Part shown: one piece after another, positions 59,650 through 64,000 of the stretch
How positions within the stretch are numbered: the first letter of the stretch is position 1
Layout: each line of letters starts with the position of its first letter
Source of the DNA: Mesorhizobium plurifarium
GTDB lineage: Bacteria > Pseudomonadota > Alphaproteobacteria > Rhizobiales > Rhizobiaceae
DNA: 64,000 nucleotides
NCBI GenBank assembly: GCA_000824785.1
Contig: CCNB01000004.1
Location: 380,157-444,156 of the forward strand
Direction of reading: 5' to 3'
Position numbers and translations under genes: made by a program
Notes under the pieces: generated by a model
What the model was told of the DNA's origin: nothing
Databases searched by the model: none
What the model saw: the letters and a program-made list of their open reading frames with translations, nothing else

Positions 59650-62600
59650 CTATGCTGCAGCCAGCAGGCTGGCGTTGCCTCCCGCCGCCGTCGTGTCGAC
59701 GCAAACCGCGCGCTCATGCGCGTAAGCCGCGGGGTTCAGCACCTCGCTGACCAGAGGCACGATCGGCCCGGCGCGCTCGGCGATCACCTTGCGCACGATT
59801 CGCGCCGCCTCCGGCGTGCCGGAGAAGGCGACGACGTCGACGCGCAGCGAACGCGCCTCGACCGGATCGGGCCGGCCGTCGATCGCCGCCAGCGGCAGGC
59901 CCTTGCCGGTCAGCGCCGAGAGTGCTGCCGGCGCGCCGGGCGCCACCGCCAGGACCGCATTGCCGGCCGCGAGCGCCTGGATCGTCTGGGCAAGCAGCGT
60001 CTCGGCGTCCGGGCCGAGGCAAAGCACCCGGCCGCGCGGGGCCAGCGACAGCGTGTTGGCCTCGCCGGTCGGTCCGGGCAGGTCGACCTGGCCGAAATCG
60101 AGACTCGCCGCGGCAGCGATTGCCGCCGCGCCCTTGCCGCGCAGATGCTTCCTCAGGATCGCGACGCGATCCGGCCGTGTCGACCAGCCGCCGAGCGTCG
60201 GATCCGGCAGATTGTCGGCAAGCTCGGTCGCCGTCACCTTGTGGCCCTCGCCTACTTCGGTGCCGGCCTCCGGCCCCCTGCGGAAGCGGCGCAGGTAATG
60301 CGGTCCGCCGGCCTTCGGGCCGGTGCCCGAAAGCCCCTCGCCGCCGAAGGGCTGCGAGCCGACGACGGCGCCGATCTGGTTGCGGTTGACATAGATGTTG
60401 CCGGCATGGATGCCATCGACGAAATGCTGGACGCGGCCCTCGATGCGGGTGTGCAGGCCGAAGGTCAGGCCGTAGCCCTTGCGGTTGATGGCGGCGATCA
60501 CCGCGTCGATGTCGTCGGCATCGAAGGTCGCGACGTGCAGCACCGGGCCGAACACCTCGCGCTCCATCTCCTCGATGCCCTTGACACGGAAGACATGCGG
60601 CGCGACGAAGCGGCCGGTCGCCGGCGCTTCGAGCTTGGCGATCAGCCTGCCTTCCAGCCCCTTCTTCTTGCAGTAGTCGCTGATCGAAGCCTGCGCCTCG
60701 TCGTCGATGACCGGGCCGACATCGGTCGAAATCAGCCAGGGGTTGCCGACATTGAGCGCTTCCATCGCGCCCTTCAGCATCTCCAGCATCTTCTTCTCGA
60801 CATCCTTCTGCACGTAGAGCACGCGCAATGCCGAGCAGCGCTGGCCGGCGCTCTGGAAGGCCGACGCGAGGATGTCACGCACCGCCTGTTCCGGCAGCGC
60901 GGTGGAATCGACGATCATCGCATTCAAGCCGCCCGTCTCGGCGATCAGCATCGCATCGGGCGCCGCGGTCTCGGCCAGTTGCTTCTCGATCAGCTTGGCG
61001 ACCTCGGTCGAGCCGGTGAAGCAGACGCCGGCGATGCGCGGGTCGGCGGTGAGCGGCGCGCCGACCGACGGGCCGTCGCCTGGCAGAAGTTGGATGACAT
61101 CCTCGGGCACGCCGGCCTCGCGCAGCATCTCGACGGCGCGAAAGGCAATCAGCGGCGTCTGCTCGGCCGGCTTGGCGATCACCGAATTGCCGGTGACCAA
61201 AGCCGCCGCGATCTGGCCGGTGAAGATCGCCAGCGGAAAGTTCCAGGGCGAGATGCAGACGATCGCGCCGCGCGCCTCGGTGCCGTTCTCGGCATTCGCT
61301 GCTTCGGCAGCGTAATAGCGCAGGAAGTCGACCGCCTCGCGCACCTCGGCGACGCCGTCGGCCAGCGACTTGCCGGCCTCGCGGGTGGCAAGAGCGAAGA
61401 ACTCGGCGGCATTGGCCTCGTAGAGGTCGGCGGCACGGTTGAGGATCGCTGCGCGCTCGGCAACAGGACGCTTCGCCCAGGCGGGTTGCGCGTCGACGGC
61501 GATGCGCACCGCGGTCGCCACCTGCTTGGCCGCCGCTTCATGCACCGTGCCGACGATTTCGTCCGGCTTGGCCGGATTGACGATCTGCCGCTGCTTACCG
61601 TAGCCGGCGGCGCGCGTGACAGGCTTGGCGTGCCAGCGGTCCGCTCCGTCGAATTCCGCCCTCGCTCTGTCGACGGCCGCGAGCGTCACCGGATCGGTGA
61701 TGTCGAAGCCCCTGGAATTGCGGCGTCCGGCGCCGAAGATCGCCGCGGGGCGCGCGATCGCCGGGTTGGCGGCGGGACCCTGCGTCTCGACGGTCGCGAG
61801 AGGGTCGCGCGCAATCTCCTCGGGCTCGACTTCCTCGTCGGTCAACTGGTGGACGAAGGAGGAGTTGGCGCCGTTCTCCAGCAGACGGCGCACCAGATAG
61901 GCAAGCAGGTCGGAATGGGCGCCGACCGGCGCGTAGATGCGGCAGCGCGTGCCTTCGGCCTGCCGCACCGTCTCGTGCAGCGCCTCGCCCATGCCGTGCA
62001 GGCGCTGGAACTCGAAACTGTCGCGGTCCTTCGCCATCGACAGGATCGCGGCCACGGTGTGCGCATTGTGGGTGGCGAACTGCGGATAGATGCGGTCGGT
62101 CATCGACAAAAGCTTCTTCGCGCAGGCCAGGTACGAGACGTCGGTGTTGGCCTTGCGGGTGAAGACCGGATAGCCGGACAGGCCGAGCGTCTGCGCGCGC
62201 TTGATCTCGGTGTCCCAATAGGCGCCCTTCACCAGCCGCACCATGATCCGGCGGTCGTATTTCTTCGCCAGTGCGTAGAGCCAGTCGATGGCGAAAGCCG
62301 CGCGCGGGCCGTAGGCTTGTACGACAACCCCAAAACCGTCCCAGCCGGCAAGTTCCGGCTCGGCCAGCACGCGTTCGATGACATCGAGCGACAGGTCGAG
62401 GCGATCCGCCTCCTCGGCGTCGATGTTGAGGCCCATGCGCGAATGCCGTGCGGCGAGCGCCAGCGACAGGAGCCGCTCGGCCATCACCGGCAACATGGTC
62501 TCGCGCTGCGCCACCTCGTAGCGCGGATGCAGCGCCGAGAGCTTGACCGAAATGCCGTGATTGTAGCGGATGTCGGGGCCGTTCGACCCGGAATCGAGTG

Positions 62601-63258
62601 AGGAGATCGCGTCCGCATAGGCGCGGTGGTAGCGCAACGCGTCGGCCTCCGTGCGGGCGGCCTCGCCCAGCATGTCGAAGGAGTAGAGATAGCCTTTCTG
62701 TGTCATCGGCCGGCCGCGTTTGACCGCCTCGGCGATGGTGCGGCCGAGCACGAACTGCTCGCCCATCTCGCGCATCGCCGCGGCGACCGCCTTGCGGATC
62801 ACCGGTTCGCCCAGCCTGCGCACCATGGCGCGCAGCGTGCCTTCGATGCCGCCCTCGCCTTCATCGAGCACGCGGCCGGTCAGCATCAGCGCCCAGGTCG
62901 AAGCGTTGACGAAGATCGAGCTGGAACCGCCCGAATGCGCCGACCAGTCATGCGGCGCGATCTTGTCGGCGATGAGATCGTCCATCGTCTCGGTGTCCGG
63001 AACGCGCAGCAGCGCCTCGGCCAGGCACATCAGCGCCACGCCTTCCTTGGTCGACAGGCCGTAGGCCGAGAGGAAGACCTCCATCAGCCTGGGATCGGTC
63101 GAGCCGCGCACCGCGCGCACCAGGTCGGCTGCGCGCGCCGAGATCGCCTTGCGCTCCTCGGCTGACAAGCCCGCCGTCGCCGACAGGCGCTTCACCGCCT
63201 CGTCTTCGTCGGGCAAATAATTGGCGCGGATCTGCTGGCGGATGGCGTCGAGCGGCAT
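59650..63258 (-). CDS. putA: Bifunctional proline dehydrogenase/glutamate semialdehyde dehydrogenase PutA
   Basis: A 1202-residue enzyme converting proline to glutamate. The proline dehydrogenase barrel (about 150-460) includes 'VRLVKGAYWDTEIKRAQ' and 'YPVFTRKANTDVSYLACA'. The aldehyde dehydrogenase part (about 560-1020) has 'ISPWNFPLAIFTGQIAAALV', 'GVCFTGSTEVAKLI', the catalytic Cys in 'SAGQRCSALRVLYV' and 'YVNRNQIGAVVGSQPFGG'. A further C-terminal domain (about 1050-1200) is typical of long PutAs. Unlike E. coli PutA it lacks a ribbon-helix-helix DNA-binding domain, so regulation falls to the divergent Lrp-type gene. Confidence 0.96.
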   Translation of the reverse strand: MPLDAIRQQIRANYLPDEDEAVKRLSATAGLSAEERKAISARAADLVRAVRGSTDPRLMEVFLSAYGLSTKEGVALMCLAEALLRVPDTETMDDLIADKIAPHDWSAHSGGSSSIFVNASTWALMLTGRVLDEGEGGIEGTLRAMVRRLGEPVIRKAVAAAMREMGEQFVLGRTIAEAVKRGRPMTQKGYLYSFDMLGEAARTEADALRYHRAYADAISSLDSGSNGPDIRYNHGISVKLSALHPRYEVAQRETMLPVMAERLLSLALAARHSRMGLNIDAEEADRLDLSLDVIERVLAEPELAGWDGFGVVVQAYGPRAAFAIDWLYALAKKYDRRIMVRLVKGAYWDTEIKRAQTLGLSGYPVFTRKANTDVSYLACAKKLLSMTDRIYPQFATHNAHTVAAILSMAKDRDSFEFQRLHGMGEALHETVRQAEGTRCRIYAPVGAHSDLLAYLVRRLLENGANSSFVHQLTDEEVEPEEIARDPLATVETQGPAANPAIARPAAIFGAGRRNSRGFDITDPVTLAAVDRARAEFDGADRWHAKPVTRAAGYGKQRQIVNPAKPDEIVGTVHEAAAKQVATAVRIAVDAQPAWAKRPVAERAAILNRAADLYEANAAEFFALATREAGKSLADGVAEVREAVDFLRYYAAEAANAENGTEARGAIVCISPWNFPLAIFTGQIAAALVTGNSVIAKPAEQTPLIAFRAVEMLREAGVPEDVIQLLPGDGPSVGAPLTADPRIAGVCFTGSTEVAKLIEKQLAETAAPDAMLIAETGGLNAMIVDSTALPEQAVRDILASAFQSAGQRCSALRVLYVQKDVEKKMLEMLKGAMEALNVGNPWLISTDVGPVIDDEAQASISDYCKKKGLEGRLIAKLEAPATGRFVAPHVFRVKGIEEMEREVFGPVLHVATFDADDIDAVIAAINRKGYGLTFGLHTRIEGRVQHFVDGIHAGNIYVNRNQIGAVVGSQPFGGEGLSGTGPKAGGPHYLRRFRRGPEAGTEVGEGHKVTATELADNLPDPTLGGWSTRPDRVAILRKHLRGKGAAAIAAAASLDFGQVDLPGPTGEANTLSLAPRGRVLCLGPDAETLLAQTIQALAAGNAVLAVAPGAPAALSALTGKGLPLAAIDGRPDPVEARSLRVDVVAFSGTPEAARIVRKVIAERAGPIVPLVSEVLNPAAYAHERAVCVDTTAAGGNASLLAAA

Positions 63259-63422
63259 GTCGGGTCCATGAAAGCGAGCGTGAGCGAACGGTCTGGCGGT
63301 CGCCGGACCGGATGGCGCAAGCTAGCACAGCTGCGAATTCCAGTCGGTCCAAAGAAATCGACAGGATAGTCCATTCGATCTATCATATAGGCATCATTTC
63401 CAATCTTTTGACTGCCATTTCG
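63259..63422. promoter_or_regulatory. putA-putR divergent promoter region
   Basis: A 164-bp gap between the divergent putA and Lrp-type genes. GATAG (63365-63369) and CTATC (63380-63384) form an inverted repeat in an A/T-rich stretch near the regulator, a plausible Lrp-type binding site. No further motif is clear. Confidence 0.45.
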
Positions 63423-63875
63423 ATGACCGAAGACCAATTGGACCGCATCGACCGCAACATCCTGTCCGCGCTGGGGCGCGATGGCCGGCTTTCGATGTCT
63501 GAGCTGGCTTTGAAGGTCGGCCTGTCGAAGACGCCGGTGCAGGCGCGCGTGAAGCGGCTGGAGAAGGATGGCTATATCAGAGGCTACCGCGCAGTCATCG
63601 ACCGCGAACGCATGGGCGAAGGCCATGTCGCCTTCGTCCAGGTGAAGCTGTCGGACACGCGCTCGGCAGCGCTCGACGCCTTCAACCGCGCGGTACAGGG
63701 CGTGCCGGAGATCGAGCAATGCCACATGATGGCGTCGAGCTTCGACTATTTGCTGAAGGTTCGCACCACCGACATCGCCGCCTATCGCCGGGTCCTCGGC
63801 GAGCGCATCTCGGCCTTGCCCCATGTCGCGCAGACGTCGACCTTCGTGGCAATGGAGACGGTGAAGGATCGTTAA
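63423..63875 (+). CDS. putR: Lrp/AsnC-family regulator PutR
   Basis: A 150-residue regulator. The helix-turn-helix domain begins 'MTEDQLDRIDRNILSALGRDGRLSMSELALKVGLSKTPVQARVKRLEKDG' in pattern, followed by the RAM ligand domain with 'VAFVQVKLSDTRS' and 'EIEQCHMMASSFDYLLKVRTTDI'. In Agrobacterium and Rhodobacter, PutR is divergent from putA and activates it in the presence of proline. The same arrangement here supports the name. The open frame extends 37 codons upstream without a ribosome-binding site, so the ATG at 63423 is preferred. Confidence 0.9.
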   Translation: MTEDQLDRIDRNILSALGRDGRLSMSELALKVGLSKTPVQARVKRLEKDGYIRGYRAVIDRERMGEGHVAFVQVKLSDTRSAALDAFNRAVQGVPEIEQCHMMASSFDYLLKVRTTDIAAYRRVLGERISALPHVAQTSTFVAMETVKDR

Positions 63876-64000
63876 ATCATCGACACGGGGACTTTGAAAG
63901 GTTGCCGTTTGTCTTGGTGCAAGATTTTCCGTCATGTCCGTGAAATCAGCACAAACGCTGGGGATTGGTTGAAGCCGCCCCGAACCTCGTCATTCTATGG
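63876..64000. other. Unassigned end of window
   Basis: No gene can be supported in the final 125 bp. A direct repeat or terminator is not obvious, and any following gene lies beyond the window. Confidence 0.5.

Noticed and set aside
59716..62601. 961-codon open frame antisense to putA
   Set aside because: Same reason: low-complexity Arg/Gly/Asp-rich product without domains, fully covered by the well-supported putA.

Overview
The window is GC-rich, gene-dense DNA from an alphaproteobacterium of the Rhizobiales, most likely Mesorhizobium or a close relative. The markers are a RirA-type iron regulator with its three cluster cysteines, a rhizobial hmuPSTUV/hmuR heme locus, an Lrp-type regulator divergent from a PutA that lacks a DNA-binding domain, form II cox genes, and several palindromic intergenic repeats. 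There is no rRNA, tRNA, CRISPR array, transposase or phage gene. No gap between genes exceeds 300 bp.

Left third (1-22.8 kb): a nitrogen/carbon catabolic region built from three gene blocks. Block 1 (+, 1-9317) holds heterotetrameric sarcosine oxidase (beta partial, delta, alpha, gamma), a DapA-family lyase, a D-2-hydroxyacid dehydrogenase, a non-pyrrolysine MttB-family methyltransferase and a D-aminoacylase. Block 2 (-, 16424-9302) reads in transcription order RidA-like protein, D-hydantoinase, N-carbamoyl-D-amino-acid hydrolase, FrhB-like iron-sulfur flavoprotein, DauA-like D-amino-acid dehydrogenase, M20 carbamoylase and a cysteine hydrolase. It reads as a hydantoin to N-carbamoyl-D-amino acid to D-amino acid to imino acid to keto acid route. 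Block 3 (+, 16.7-22.8 kb) holds an MFS carrier, two SDRs, an epimerase, a PuuE-like deacetylase and a dihydroorotase-like amidohydrolase with unusual metal ligands.

Middle (22.9-50.5 kb): mostly housekeeping and transport. It includes an EmrAB-like efflux pair, a cupin, CutC, an acetyltransferase, an SRPBCC protein, an oxalate/formate-type MFS carrier with a 38-residue partner gene, an acyltransferase, form II coxSLM, a FIST (NosP-like) sensor with a hybrid histidine kinase and a convergent LuxR-type response regulator, a fumarylacetoacetase-family hydrolase with maleylacetoacetate isomerase, a DUF4262 protein, an MFS/HxlR divergent pair with a 17-bp operator, a zinc alcohol dehydrogenase, an atypical secreted protein, an EamA/MocR divergent pair, a CmlA/FloR-like exporter, MaoC, phasin and DUF445 genes.

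Right part (50.6-64 kb): a heme-iron regulon. rirA sits beside hmuVUTSP, which is divergent from the receptor gene hmuR. After hmuR come a small secreted protein, a TonB-like energiser and an IsdG-like heme oxygenase. Near-identical TGA-N9-TCA iron-responsive operators lie upstream of rirA and between hmuP and hmuR. The window ends with putA and its divergent regulator.
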